Notes: generated from the sequence alone by a model not told the origin. Shown: positions 53,530-63,717, counted from the first letter of the stretch. The stretch is 64,000 bases of DNA from Mimachlamys varia (GCA_947623455.1 OX392543.1:21512757-21576756); one strand, 5' to 3'. Translations and numbers: made by a program.

Positions 53530-53705
53530 GAAGATGGACGTTTTGAGTAAGCTCATTAGTGTGCTTACTTGTTGAGAATGATGACTCGGTTCTCACTTTG
53601 AGAACTTGACGTTTACTGGGATATGACCAAAATCTACATTGCGGGTGTCGTTGATGAAGCAGAAGACTTCACTCTTCCGGTACACCTGGTCTTATTTAGG
53701 ACCCA
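53530..53705 (+). repeat. Rep1 copy (internal part)
   Basis: AGTGTGCTTACTTGTTGAGA, ATGACTCGGTTCTCACTTTG, GCGGGTGTCGTTGATGAAGC, CTCTTCCGGTACACCTGGTC. Uninterrupted at the MITE-F site. The 65-codon frame is not a gene. Confidence 0.75.
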
Positions 53706-54144
53706 CACAACTAAATCAGCCTATTACGAAGTGTTTCATACGATTCTAGTCTCTACCGAAAATTTGTTCCGGCTAAGTACAGTGAATCTGAGTACGTTAA
53801 ATAGAACATTGTTGACATAGTCTGCATTGAATGGAATCTATATTTAACTTTACAAAAATGTATACTTTTGGTAGATTTTGACATGTGATTGCGGATTGAT
53901 ATGGGGTCAAAAGTCGGAGGTTGTTCCTATCCAATTTCACTGGTTTGACATGTAAATTTCCGGTTGTCCGAAGCAGACCCCTGTTGCGAGCTAAAATGCC
54001 ATGAAACTCTTGATAAAATGCACTTTGAAGCCTTTGCCATGTATGTATTTGTGCATATAGGCAGTTGTCATTAGTGTTGAACTTCAAATATTAAATTTAT
54101 TAGCTCAAAAGCTTAGTAATAACATATTGTAAATTATTCAGTTG
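53706..54144. other. Unassigned DNA
   Basis: No gene or named repeat recognised. Confidence 0.5.
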
Positions 54145-54302
54145 TGTCCTTTACACTCCTCATGAACACCTGGTCTTATTCTCTCTTACTTTTGCAAGGT
54201 TCTCCATGTTAATTTTTTCCCTTTTCATATTTTGTCCCTAATTAATTCGATTTTTTGTTCGGGTTTTGCTTTTGCTGAAAATTATGTTTTCTCTTAATAT
54301 TC
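54145..54302 (+). repeat. Rep1 terminal part
   Basis: AACACCTGGTCTTATTCTCT, TTTTGCAAGGTTCTCCATGT, CATATTTTGTCCCTAATTAA and TTCGGGTTTTGCTTTTGCTG. Confidence 0.75.
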
Positions 54303-54659
54303 CGCAGTTCTTCTTTCTTAAATGATTAGCTTGTATATTAAATTTGACTTTTAAATTTGATTTCCTTCTTTCGCCAACATGCTACCGCTACATGTACATT
54401 TAAGCTTACCTGGTGTAGCACTTCTCCCAGAGAACGTATTTAACAAATGTGCATGTCATATTTATTTGTAATATTGCGGAGGAAACTCATTTGGATGATA
54501 TTGCTTTTTTTGGCATATCGGGGATAGACAAGTCAGTATACCTGTATGGCAATTTGTGGTCATTTACTTCAATAAGCATCAATACACATCAATCAAGTAC
54601 GCAACAGCTCAATACAAATAATTGAATTATCTCGGTCACCTTTTTTATCGTAGACGTAC
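54303..54659. other. Unassigned DNA
   Basis: No gene or named repeat recognised. Confidence 0.5.
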
Positions 54660-54740
54660 ATTGTGAAAGATGACCTAACATACACATATGCTGCTCATTT
54701 AAATTAAGAAATAGAGTATGCTGAGAAAATGAATTAAACT

Positions 54741-54784
54741 GCATCATACAGATGTTTCGTACTCCTAAGACTCTTCAGTGATGC
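54741..54784 (-). ncRNA. Hammerhead ribozyme, core kept, stem II damaged
   Basis: On the minus strand: GCATCA, CTGAAGA, GTCTTAGGAGTAC, GAAA, CATCTGTA, TGATGC. Core bases agree with the consensus and stem I is perfect, but stem II has a C-T mismatch and stem III (ACAT/CTGT) is broken. Confidence 0.72.
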
Positions 54785-55125
54785 TAGGGGCCAAAATGTG
54801 GGAATCCAAAATTTCTTAATTAAGTAGAAGCAGACGGATTAGGTGCGTAAAACCACTTTAATTTATGAATTTAGAAGTACAGTTGAACTAGTTCTTTATC
54901 ATTTCAAATCATATACTTCGAAAGCGTGTATATTATGTACCGTGTCATTGCTCAAATGAGATAACTGTGGCTAAGGAGGCTCCAGCAAACCTCGGGGAGT
55001 AACAAAATCCACCAGCAGAGTCTACCATCCCCTATCCTGAAAGATCACGTAATACACACATATGTGCTGCACCTTTTTAAATTTAGTAAGAAATAGATAT
55101 AGTATGACGAAAAATTAATTAAACT

Positions 55126-55169
55126 GCATCATACAGCTGTTTCGTCCTCCTAGGACTCGTCAACGATGC
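55126..55169 (-). ncRNA. Hammerhead ribozyme with C3 substitution
   Basis: On the minus strand: GCATCG, TTGACGA, GTCCTAGGAGGAC, GAAA, CAGCTGTA, TGATGC. Stems II and III are as in the intact copy, but the conserved C3 is T. Expected to be inactive. Confidence 0.75.
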
Positions 55170-55212
55170 AAGTGGAAAAAAACTAGAAACCTACAATTTC
55201 TAAACTAATGTA

Positions 55213-56204
55213 GAAGAATAGAAAACAAATATTACAAATCATTTGGTAAAACAAACATATTTAAATAAACAACATTTTGGTTTTTATTCAAGTTGGATTA
55301 TACACCTCGTGATTCGATATCATTGGTAAAATATTTAACTCAGACCACAAGCCTTGGTAACTGCGATTTATATGTTTTCCATCATTTTTACAACCTCAAA
55401 ATACATAAATGTATCTTCATCTTTGTTATTTGAATATTCGCTGATTATAATTTTAAGAATCACATTCGAACTGCTAGTATTCAGTTCACTTTGCGGTTAT
55501 AAAAATTAAAAAAAAAAAACTTCGCTCAAGAAAACCATACACAAGGGGGGGGGGGAGATGATTGCATAGTCAGCTGAGAGAGGTAAGGAACAAATTAGAT
55601 GTTCCAGTAAGCTCAACCAGCCTCTTTCCTGCAAAGGGCGGGGTATGGCATGATACGCGTTAATGATGATAAATACTTAAGACAACATGTGACTGATATC
55701 GATCCTTCATTTGATTGAATTTGACAAAGAAAACTTGAATTGAGTACAACTACCATATGTAGGCCTTTGAGACAAGTCATCGAAATGTTACAATGGAAAA
55801 CCTATCTAGCGTTAAATTACATCTTTTAAGCAAGAGCAGACGATTTATTTATTTTGTACTTCTCCTGTCAGTGTAGCCAACAAAAAAAACCAATCCCGGA
55901 CATAAAGTTCTACGAAACATAACAATTTATTTCCCATTTGATATAACACAATCCTCTAGATCTTGTCGTAAACCAAAAGCCGGTGTCGCCAATCTATTAC
56001 GAGTTTTCGCGACGGTAATTACCCGACATTCGTGTTATACAATGAACGTGAATCTGGTGATGACAGGGAGTGGTGATGTACTCTTCGACGGTTTAAATGA
56101 CTTTGTTTGCTAGATTTCTTTGTCTTTTCGCGAAGATCAGCGATCCAACGCCATTTGATATTCTCCAGAAATACAATTTTCTAATTCAATTTTAAAAATC
56201 AGAG
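55213..56204. other. Unassigned DNA with a G11 run
   Basis: Eleven G residues at 55545-55555. No gene or named repeat recognised. Confidence 0.5.
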
Positions 56205-56425
56205 AATATTAAACGTCAGCAAAACCATAATCCGAACTCAAAATCGATTAATCTAGGGGAACTATATGAAAAAGGAAATATTTATATCGAGACCTTTGTA
56301 AAAGTACAAGAGAATTCCGGAAGAGTAAGCGTCTTCTGCGTCATCGACGATACCCGCCATGTTAATCTTGGTCACATCCTCGTAAACGTCAGGTCCTCAA
56401 AGTGAGAACCGAGTCATCAATCTCA
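56205..56425 (-). repeat. Rep1 copy, nearly complete, uninterrupted
   Basis: AACGTCAGCAAAACCATAAT, GAACTCAAAATCGATTAATC, AAAGTACAAGAGAATTCCGG, AGAGTAAGCGTCTTCTGCGT, CATCGACGATACCCGCCATG, GTCCTCAAAGTGAGAACCGA. A few bases around the AAGACCAGGTGTTCC site are deleted. Confidence 0.8.
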
Positions 56426-56459
56426 ATCAAATACAAAGACACTGATGAGCATACCCAAA

Positions 56460-56540
56460 ATGGAAGTTGTGAAAGATGACGTATCACACACAAAGGCTTC
56501 ACTTTTTGAATTTAGTAAAACAAAGCGGAAACAAATATCA
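56460..56540 (-). repeat. HHR-380 3' fragment, no ribozyme
   Basis: GTGAAAGATGACGTATCACA, CACTTTTTGAATTTAGTAAA. It starts at the standard 3' end of the family and stops before the ribozyme, lying between two Rep1 copies. Confidence 0.6.
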
Positions 56541-56544
56541 GCTT

Positions 56545-56715
56545 TCAATTGCAACAAAACCATAATCCGACCTCAAAATCGATTAAACTTGGGGCAAAAC
56601 AGGAACAAAGGAAAGATTGACATAGAGACTCTCGTAAAAGCACAAAAGAACGGGACCAGGTGTTCCGACAGAGTAAGCGTCTTCTGCTTCATCGACGATA
56701 AAACGATAAAAAGAT
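56545..56715 (-). repeat. Rep1 copy, partial
   Basis: TTGCAACAAAACCATAATCC, CTCAAAATCGATTAAACTTG, AGCACAAAAGAACGGGACCA, GGTGTTCCGACAGAGTAAGC, CTTCATCGACGATAA. The 90- and 120-codon frames here derive from this repeat. Confidence 0.78.
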
Positions 56716-56794
56716 AACAAAGGAAGTATAAATAGTTCATTAAGAGAATACGTGTACAATAGAATAGAAAGTAATATGATATTAAATTGTTTGA

Positions 56795-56895
56795 CTGGGT
56801 TGGATCACCCGCCCTCAAAAACTGGGTCGCAGGTTCGAATCCTACGTTAGGCAGTCCCGGGTATTGGTCGGATGTCGGAAAATCAATGAAGATAA
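56795..56895 (+). repeat. SINE-B fragment (B box region)
   Basis: GCCCTCAAAAACTGGGTCGC, B box AGGTTCGAATCCT, GTTAGGCAGTCCCGGGTATT. The central domain is missing. Confidence 0.6.
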
Positions 56896-57094
56896 AAGAA
56901 ATTTTACTACATTTCACACAGAAGAGAAAGAACAAAAATGACTCATTTCAAACTTTTAGAGGTAGTTTGAAATTCATAAGTAAAGGGAATATAAAATGAA
57001 CCATATAACTGCTCAAGAGAGATTACGATGGCGATGTGGGGTTATGGCAAATTTCTGTGACTATATTTTTCATCACCTGACTGTAAAAGCATAA

Positions 57095-57245
57095 GACGCT
57101 TACTCTTCACGAACGCCTGGTCTTATTCTCTTGCACTTTTACAAGTGTATCCATGTAAATCTTTCCCCTGTTCATATTTTGCTCCTAGTTTAATTGCGTT
57201 GAGTTCATCTTTTTTTTTTTTGCTGACGCGTCGGTATTCTCCATT
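57095..57245 (+). repeat. Rep1 terminal part
   Basis: GACGCTTACTCTTCACGAAC, GCCTGGTCTTATTCTCTTGC, TTACAAGTGTATCCATGTAA, CATATTTTGCTCCTAGTTTA, GCTGACGCGTCGGTATTCTC. Confidence 0.78.
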
Positions 57246-57714
57246 TCTTTTCAAAGGTTTCCGATAATTTTTCAACAGGCACTGCGCCTTACGTATCTTG
57301 TTTTGATATTAACACAAATCAACAGGCAAATCGTTTACCGTCAAATATATTTTGAAATAGATCAGCGTGATAAAATATCAAAGCTTTTAACGCTCGTGAT
57401 AAGCGATGGATTTATGAAGAACAATGCCAGGAAAATCGACTTAAACCAAGCTTTAACTCTCATTTCTCTTGACTTTTAAAAATCCAGGTTATAAATTTAT
57501 GATCCCATTAAAGCTTTAAACCCATATCAGAGGAAAGGGGTACCAAAGTGAGTGGTAGAGAACAAAAAGGAAGTAATTTCAATTAATCTATGAAATTAAT
57601 ATCCAACTGACGTTAGAACATTAACGAAAAGTCATTAGAGGCTTATTTTATTTAACACTATTGAATACTTTGTGTAGCCCTGCTTAGTTCTAGCTGCAAT
57701 GCAATTCATTCACC
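57246..57714. other. Unassigned DNA
   Basis: No gene or named repeat recognised. Confidence 0.5.
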
Positions 57715-57820
57715 ACCTGGCGAGAGATTTTCTCTTTAGCTCTATCAGTTGAACGTAAGACTAGTAGCTAGATGTCACAGTTTCGACTCTCGGTTGATGC
57801 ATTTGGCATCAATATTAGTC
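57715..57820 (+). mobile_element. SINE-E tRNA-like head
   Basis: CTGGCGAGAGATTTTCTCTT, TAGCTCTATCAGTTGAACGT (A box), AAGACTAGTAGCTAGATGTC, B box AGTTTCGACTCTCGG. Related to the minus-strand copy at 25775. Confidence 0.6.
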
Positions 57821-57909
57821 TCTGTTACAATTGGGTGATCTTGGAATTTATTGAATTTTAAGGCTAGTGCATCTCCATATATATCCAGCATTTTGACATT
57901 GCTTTCGGC

Positions 57910-58145
57910 CGGTGTTGTATAGTGCAGTTTAATTTATTTTCGGCATACTGTATATATTACTATATTCAAAAGGTGCAGCATGTGTGGGTTTCGTCATCTT
58001 TGTTTTCTCCATTTGCCAAAAAGGCTTTAAGGCTTGACCTTTTAAGGTCGTTGCTTCGCATCTCTGACGAGTTAAGATGGGACAAAACAGCTGTATGATG
58101 CAGTTGAATTCATTATTTTGCTCGACTGTATCTAAAAGTGATGTT
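57910..58145 (+). repeat. HHR-380 fragments: 3' piece and diverged ribozyme unit
   Basis: The first piece begins TTGTATAGTGCAGTTTAATT, about four bases before the predicted cleavage site, and ends GGGTTTCGTCATCTTTG, the family 3' end. The second piece (about 58045-58145) has a ribozyme and GTATGATGCAGTTGAATTCA then CTCGACTGTATC, the subfamily of the copy at 17285. Confidence 0.75.
58058..58101 (+). ncRNA. Hammerhead ribozyme, degraded
   Basis: GCATCT, CTGACGA, GTTAAGATGGGAC, AAAA in place of GAAA, CAGCTGTA, TGATGC. The 5' core is intact and stem I is nearly paired, but G12 is A and stem II is weak. Expected to be inactive. Confidence 0.68.
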
Positions 58146-58194
58146 TTGTACAATCTTTTTCATAAAGACGCCTGAAACTTGCTGGAAGATGAGA

Positions 58195-58240
58195 CTAGGA
58201 CCCGCATTCATGAAACCGTTCTCGTGATATATTAAGCGAA
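58195..58240. repeat. MITE-F tip
   Basis: GACCCGCATTCATGAAACCG with TTCTCGTG, the terminal repeat only. Confidence 0.55.
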
Positions 58241-58264
58241 GTTTGCATCTATGTCTTAGATTTA

Positions 58265-58690
58265 GTGAAAACCAGTGTCACCTTCCTGACAACGTGGTTT
58301 TTTCCCAGCAACTCCGGTTTATAAATTTTTAAGATTAATATATTAAGTTAAAAACTTGTTTCATAATTGTTTATATTTTGTAATTTTTTAGGTTCATATT
58401 TCTGACATTGGTTAGTCTTATGTCCTAATACCATTTTCGATATTTCAATTTGACGTAAGATCCAAAATGGAGAGGAGAGGGATAAAAAGCAAAAAAGAAG
58501 TTAGTGCCTTTCTACTTAATGTATATCAAAGTTTATTGTAAATCATGTTTATGTAGTTATAATGTGTAGATGATAATGCACTTGTCTTTCACCAAGGCTG
58601 TTTGACTCGATTCCCCGATCAGTCAAGAAAAGTCTTAGAAGCATAGGTCATCAGTCCGAATAAATGGATTTTTCATAAGATCATCTACTT
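58265..58690 (+). repeat. SINE-A fragments, diverged
   Basis: 58270-58385 contains GTGTCACCTTCCTGACAACG, TGGTTTTTTCCCAGCAACTC and AAAACTTGTTTCATAATTGT (SINE-A 3' half). 58550-58640 contains GATGATAATGCACTTGTCTT, TCACCAAGGCTG and GACTCGATTCCCCGATC (SINE-A head). Order is reversed, so these are separate old copies. Confidence 0.6.
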
Positions 58691-59344
58691 AGATTCGTTC
58701 TCATCTATCCTTTAAATTGAACACGTATGGAACGCATATTCTCCAAATAAATAATACATATATACATGTACATGTACTACCGATGTAATTGAAACTAATG
58801 TAATTATACGTTAATAAAACTGTAGGAAAGAATGCCCCTGAGCGCTAAATTATACCTGCGCGTTAAAACTAACACAGCGAAAATATAACGTAACTGTACG
58901 TCAACCATACATGCCATTGATGTCATAAAGTGCTTTTATACTTGGGTAGTAAGCCTGACTCGCGGTATTCACGGACTTCACGTTTCACGGCGATTCTGCA
59001 TGTGTTTACGACCTCGGTGCTGTTCTGGTACATGGTCACACAGATTACAAAATGTCACCAGGATAATTATCAGCAATGATCGATACCTATGTCGTACACA
59101 AACACACAGTGAACGTGACCTTGTATCTACCTTGGAGATTCAACAAGAGAGCTAAGCAATCATAAAAGTGACACGATTTTGAGTTGTTGATTTTTGCAAA
59201 TACTGAATTTTGTTTATATCTTTGCAATGTACGTTTTTGCAAATGGTTATCATGAATAATTGCTACTGTTGTGAATGCTTATATTTGTTGAAGCGTTTCT
59301 GTAATTACGAAAACGTTTTCACTCATTTGTCAGGAATCAACCTT
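58691..59344. other. Unassigned DNA
   Basis: No gene or named repeat recognised. Confidence 0.5.
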
Positions 59345-59402
59345 TGGTGAGGTCAATATCGTTTTATGCAGACCTGGTAGAATCAAATATTGACCGAGGG
59401 CA
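59345..59402. repeat. FB4 half copy
   Basis: GGTGAGGTCAATATCGTTTT, GCAGACCTGGTAGAATCAAA, TATTGACCGAGGGC match one FB4 arm. Confidence 0.7.
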
Positions 59403-59404
59403 AA

Positions 59405-59820
59405 GTATTACGATTTTGTTCTCTAGCCCACACAACAACAACAACCCATGTTGAAAATCAATCGGGTCTGGCGTGGATATTGCGATATTTTTGTTGCAAC
59501 ATTCGAGTGAGGTGGCATCGTGAAATATACAACTTGAAGTACGGTCCCGCTACAAAACAAACACAGCGCATCTCCAGCACACACACACACACACACACAC
59601 AGACTATGCACATAGTTGTCAAATAAAATAAAAGTAAATAAAAGAAGTAGATTGTGCCTAATAAAGCAGATCCTTCAAATGTCTTAAAGAATATATTATT
59701 AATGCATTATGTCATGGAGACAATAGAAATGTGTGTCAATTATATAATATTGTATTGTTTATATACATTGTTTATGTATGTACTGTAAAATGCTTTAAAT
59801 GACTTCTTTTCATAAAAATA
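59405..59820 (+). mobile_element. SINE-D, 5'-truncated copy
   Basis: CCCACACAACAACAACAACC, GTGAGGTGGCATCGTGAAAT, CAAACACAGCGCATCTCCAG, an (AC)n run at 59579-59601, and a tail ATGTATGTACTGTAAAATGC. Matches 49790-50110 without the tRNA-like head. Confidence 0.75.
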
Positions 59821-59934
59821 TATGCTATATTGAACGTTGAATATCTTATTCTTGATTTTATTTAAGAAATGGACTTGATATATACACAGGTTGTTAAAAT
59901 AGATAGTAAAGTTTATATCAATCTTCGTTCTTTT

Positions 59935-60010
59935 CATATATTGATCTTAGTCTAATCGATTTTGAGTTCGGATTATGCTTTTGTTGATGCTTCAGTATCC
60001 TTTTTAATCT
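59935..60010 (+). repeat. Rep1 terminal fragment
   Basis: CATATATTGATCTTAGTCTA, ATCGATTTTGAGTTCGGATT, ATGCTTTTGTTGATGCTTCA. Confidence 0.72.
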
Positions 60011-60169
60011 GCAAGATATGTCAAAAGAGAGTAAATAATCGTGATTTAAAGCAATCGTATTTGTTGTTCGTTTTTAGAAAATGCAGATTTTCATTTTTCA
60101 TCAGCTTTAAGATGTGCTGCTTTAAGTAAGATGTTTGGCTAGGTTCATAAGACCTATTGCAGGAGGCGT

Positions 60170-60270
60170 ATATAAACATATCGCAGCCTTCCTAATACGC
60201 AAGCACGCCGGGGTGGCCGTCCTTAAATATGATCCTAGGTGTTAATAGGACGATGAACCTATCAAAACTA
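60170..60270 (+). repeat. SINE-like 3' fragment
   Basis: GCAGCCTTCCTAATACGCAA, CCGTCCTTAAATATGATCCT, AGGTGTTAATAGGACGATGA and AACTAAAACC resemble the 3' half of SINE-B (TTAAATGAC-, GTTAATAGGACG-, AAACC tail). Confidence 0.5.
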
Positions 60271-60666
60271 AAACCAAGCTAGTCATAATATCATAAAGGG
60301 TCAAGTTTGGACTAACTGATACTGACCATGTCTTACGTACGTACCACCTTTACGCGGTGTAACCGATGCTCTTTGATTCGATGTACTTTTAAGAAGTATC
60401 TGCTGTTTCTACTGTAGGATTCTAGATCAATAGGTCCCTGTCGTTTTGTTAGTACTATTTTAATTCTTCGGTGTTTCACTAGGCAGGTCTAATTCGACCG
60501 TCGTAACAATAACGAGACAAAGCGGGTAGTTATTTTCAAATGGCTAGAATGTCACATTCTAATGTCGTTACCGATTGAATTGTCCTCGGGGTGTCCTCAT
60601 GACCACCGAGAACTGGTTTCGTATGCATTAGTTGTCGCAACGAACAAAGTCCCTTTGAAAAACATC
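60271..60666. other. Unassigned DNA
   Basis: No gene or named repeat recognised. Confidence 0.5.
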
Positions 60667-60667
60667 T

Positions 60668-60952
60668 GGATCCGGATTCATGAAACTGTTTCAATGCTCA
60701 ATAATGTTTTTTGTGATCAAACTAATTTCGTATTCAGTTATAAATGAATAAAAACATTCTCATTTGTCTAATGACAATGATTTGGGAAAAACCTGAAGGA
60801 TCTTTCAATGATTTGGAGATAATATTGAAGAAGCATAAAGCCGAATACTGCTTTCAATGTTTTACGGTTTGAGTTGCGTCAAAGAAGCAGATTTGGTCAC
60901 AGAACCCATGCTACATGTATAGCATGATAACGGTTTCGTCAAAATGGAGTCG
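60668..60952. mobile_element. MITE-F, diverged copy
   Basis: Left GGATCCGGATTCATGAAACT with GTTTCAATGCTC; right, in plus-strand reading, CACAGAACCCATGCTACATG, TATAGCATGATAACGGTTTC. About 285 bp, with interior unlike the 13442 copy (contains TTTGGGAAAAACCTGAAGGA, as does the copy at 34813 in part). Confidence 0.65.
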
Positions 60953-61170
60953 GATTTTTGACACTTACAATACTTAAATGCAAGCTTATTTGAAAATTTT
61001 AGGCAATCAGAAAATCAAATCTGCGGTACGCATATACAAGTTTACTTTTTTTTTTTTAAAATATGCGTTCTAAAATGGTTATTTCTATGAATGGTTTTTT
61101 CTTGTCAATTGTATGGAATATAATATTTACATTAGTTAAGAAATGTTGGACTCCCACCTTTTGGCCACAA

Positions 61171-61214
61171 GCATCACTAAAAAATCCTAGGAGGACGAAA
61201 CAGCTATATGGTGC
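61171..61214 (+). ncRNA. Hammerhead ribozyme, core broken
   Basis: GCATCA, CTAAAAA instead of CTGANGA, ATCCTAGGAGGAC, GAAA, CAGCTATA, TGGTGC. G5 and G8 are lost; stems remain. Inactive by prediction. Confidence 0.72.
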
Positions 61215-61549
61215 AGTTTAATTCATTTTTCTGCGTACTGTCTCTAATACCAAATTTAAAAGGTGCAGCACATGTGTGTGTTACGTCATCTTTAATGATA
61301 GGGGGTGGCAGACTCTGCTTGTGGATGTTTTAGTCCCCGAGGTTTGCTGTAGCCTCCATAGCCACAGTTAATCTCATTTGAGTAGTGGCACGGTACACAA
61401 TATAGACATTTTTGTAGTACACTATTTGAAAGTATACAGAATTAATTGAATTTTACTTCTAAATTCATAAATTATAGGGGTTTTATGCAACTGACCCTTC
61501 TGCTTCTACATAAATTTAGAAATTTTGGATTCCCACCTTTTGGCCCCTA

Positions 61550-61593
61550 GAATCACTGAAGAGTCCAAGGAAGACAAAACAGCTGTGTGGTGG
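61550..61593 (+). ncRNA. Hammerhead ribozyme with G12 substitution
   Basis: GAATCA, CTGAAGA, GTCCAAGGAAGAC, AAAA instead of GAAA, CAGCTGTG, TGGTGG. G12 is A and the cleavage-site A17 is G. Inactive by prediction. Confidence 0.72.
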
Positions 61594-61672
61594 AGTTTAA
61601 TTAATTTTTTGGCATACTGTATCTATTAACAAATTTAAAGTGCAGCACACATGTGTGTTACGTCATCTTTGA

Positions 61673-62594
61673 AAGTGCTTCCTTGCGAGTAAACCTTTTT
61701 TTGTGTTTTTTTCTAAATCTCGTTTAATAATAACTGTAATTATACACTTTTTAGCTAATACTTTCATTTGTACTGTTGATGGCTATTGTTCTTGCATATT
61801 GACCTTGCCAACGTTTGTATGCAAATACGAATCTGAGGACAATGAAGAAAAAAACACCATTGTATGAAAACGACCCTTTAACAACTGGTACAGACTGAGG
61901 TACTTTAGTAGACGCCGCCAATTTCTAATTTTACGACATCATTAAAGAAACGGAATGTTTGCATTCTTCTGGTTGAGTGTATTTTACGACTTTTGATAAA
62001 AAACGGATTCCGCTAATTGTGTAGCAGACACGAAATGTCAGAAACAGAATTACAGTCTTTTGTCTGAGTTTGGTACAATTGTATACTTCTCAATTGGCTT
62101 CAATGATTTGCAACAACATCACACAGTACATCTGATCAAGTATGAAGCTATTTGAAGTTAAGTGAACAGCAATGCGTGCTTAGCGGTATTTAAACTACCT
62201 ATAGTCATAAACTAGCAATTCTGTTTTGTCGACAGTTTTCCTGGGGAAACCGCCATAACAAGATGGCGAAACTTGTATTGAATCAACATTGTTTATTTTT
62301 GAATGTCCATTTATCTATTACAATTATAAAGCTTTGTTAAATCTTCCATTCTATTCAATTTACATCTTACCTATTTTGCTAGTTATCATGATTTTATCTT
62401 GCTGTGCAATTAATTTCGGTAACTTTTGTTTTTATATGTGAAAGAACTTAAAAAACAGTTTTATAGAAAATAAACCCTTCTTCAATCCGCTTTAGATTAA
62501 CATAATGGATAATGTTGTTTAGTTGTAACGTTTTAAGGTACTTTCTGATCAATGAATAATAAAATATACAATCGCAGTTTATGTGTACACCGTA
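61673..62594. other. Unassigned DNA
   Basis: No gene or named repeat recognised. Confidence 0.5.
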
Positions 62595-62596
62595 GG

Positions 62597-62830
62597 CAGC
62601 ATTCAGTTGTTTGTTTTTGTTTACGCCCTATTATATTTAACTAATTTACAGCTGTGTTCAGAAAAGCACCTGCCATGTGGGGAAGCCGGAGTTCCTGAAG
62701 AAAACATCGACCAACGGCCAGCACTTGGCGCACACCTCACGTTGGTCTCAAACCCGCGACCAAAAGGTAAATGGTTACTAGTAGCAGATTGCCAATTTCC
62801 TTAAACACCTGGTAACCGCGGCCCCGAAGA
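62597..62830 (-). mobile_element. SINE-B, diverged copy
   Basis: In plus-strand reading: GTTTGTTTTTGTTTACGCCC, GGGGAAGCCGGAGTTCCTGA, AGAAAACATCGACCAACGGC, CAGCACTTGGCGCA, the reversed B box GGTCTCAAACCC, then AGCAGATTGCCAATTTCCTT and CTGGTAACCGCGG near the head. The 73-codon frame is not a gene. Confidence 0.75.
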
Positions 62831-63302
62831 CCAAAAATGGAACTCTTCAGTGTGCAATGTTTTTCTGCAGTGGGATATGGAACCTTAAGCTACGAAAAAC
62901 TTAACGAATCTGAATAAAATTTGGATATTTGCTTACAGAATAACTCAAATAGAAAATATAGCAAGTATGATACCATTTTAAAATGATAGCCATCAAATAT
63001 TAGATTTGATAAAGATATAAATGCACATATTTACAAAAGAAGAATATATTTTAAAAATCTAACTCAGACATCAAAAACCTGAAATTGTTAAGCAGCATTG
63101 CCCGGTGCTCCATATGTTGTTAGCCTTCCTACTTACGCCGGCGTATTTAACGATATCTGTTAACACATGGTTATCTCTGTAACACAGTATTTTATCACGT
63201 ATTTTCATATCTGTTATCGCTGCATGTTTTACATGTTGCATCTGTCGTTATGAAACGCATGCATGCATAATGTGAATATGAACATTCTTATTTGTTGAAA
63301 TA
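62831..63302. other. Unassigned DNA
   Basis: No gene or named repeat recognised. Confidence 0.5.
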
Positions 63303-63612
63303 GGCACGCTTTATCTCATTTGAGAAGTGGCATGGTACATAATATATACATTTACGTAGTACACGATTTGAAATTATACAGAAGTAGTTCAAATTTATTT
63401 TTAAATTCATAAATTAAAGGGGCTTTACGTACCTTACCCTTCTGCTCCTACATTAGTTTAGACATTTTTGAATCCAATCTTTTGGCCCCTAGCATCACTG
63501 ACGAGTCCCAGAAGGACGAAACAGCTGTACGAAATAGTTTAATTATTTTTTTTCGGCATACTGTATCTATTACTAAATTAAAAATGTGCAGCATATGTGT
63601 GTTACATCTTCC
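63303..63612 (+). repeat. HHR-380, 5'-truncated single unit
   Basis: Starts within the unit (ATCTCATTTGAGAAGTGGCA), continues TTAAAGGGGCTTTACGTACC, TTACCCTTCTGCTCCTACAT, ribozyme, TTCGGCATACTGTATCTATT and ends GCATATGTGTGTTACATCTT. Confidence 0.87.
63492..63535 (+). ncRNA. Hammerhead ribozyme, core intact, stem I broken
   Basis: GCATCA, CTGACGA, GTCCCAGAAGGAC, GAAA, CAGCTGTA, CGAAAT. All core residues are canonical and stem II has four pairs, but the 3' strand of stem I no longer pairs with GCATCA, so it should not cleave in cis. Confidence 0.75.
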
Positions 63613-63717
63613 TTAGCCACATAATTATATTGGGTGCAATATACGAAATCCTCTGAATGCGTATTAGTACATGTCAATAATACATCTGGTCGATACGCAG
63701 TGGTATTGATTATCAAC

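Larger units (their letters stand above)
54662..55212 (-). repeat. HHR-380 head-to-tail array (about 1.4 units)
   Basis: Ribozymes at 54741 and 55126 are 385 bp apart. On the minus strand the array begins in the segment before the ribozyme (TCTACATTAGTTTAGAAATT), passes ribozyme, full unit, second ribozyme, and ends GTATGTTAGGTCATCTTTCA at 54662, the usual 3' end with one change. Confidence 0.88.
61145..61672 (+). repeat. HHR-380 head-to-tail array (about 1.4 units)
   Basis: Ribozyme motifs at 61171 and 61550 are 379 bp apart. The array starts TGGACTCCCACCTTTTGGCC, about 30 nt before the first ribozyme, and ends GTGTGTTACGTCATCTTT at 61672. The full unit between contains GATAGGGGGTGGCAGACTCT, CCTCCATAGCCACAGTTAAT and ATGCAACTGACCCTTCTGCT. 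Confidence 0.9.

Noticed and set aside
53623..53820. 65-codon frame in Rep1 as a conserved protein
   Set aside because: Other Rep1 copies do not keep the frame.
56425..56480. Further hammerhead ribozyme (CTGATGAG at about 56432)
   Set aside because: No GAAA plus paired stem II follows within the required distance; the match is by chance.
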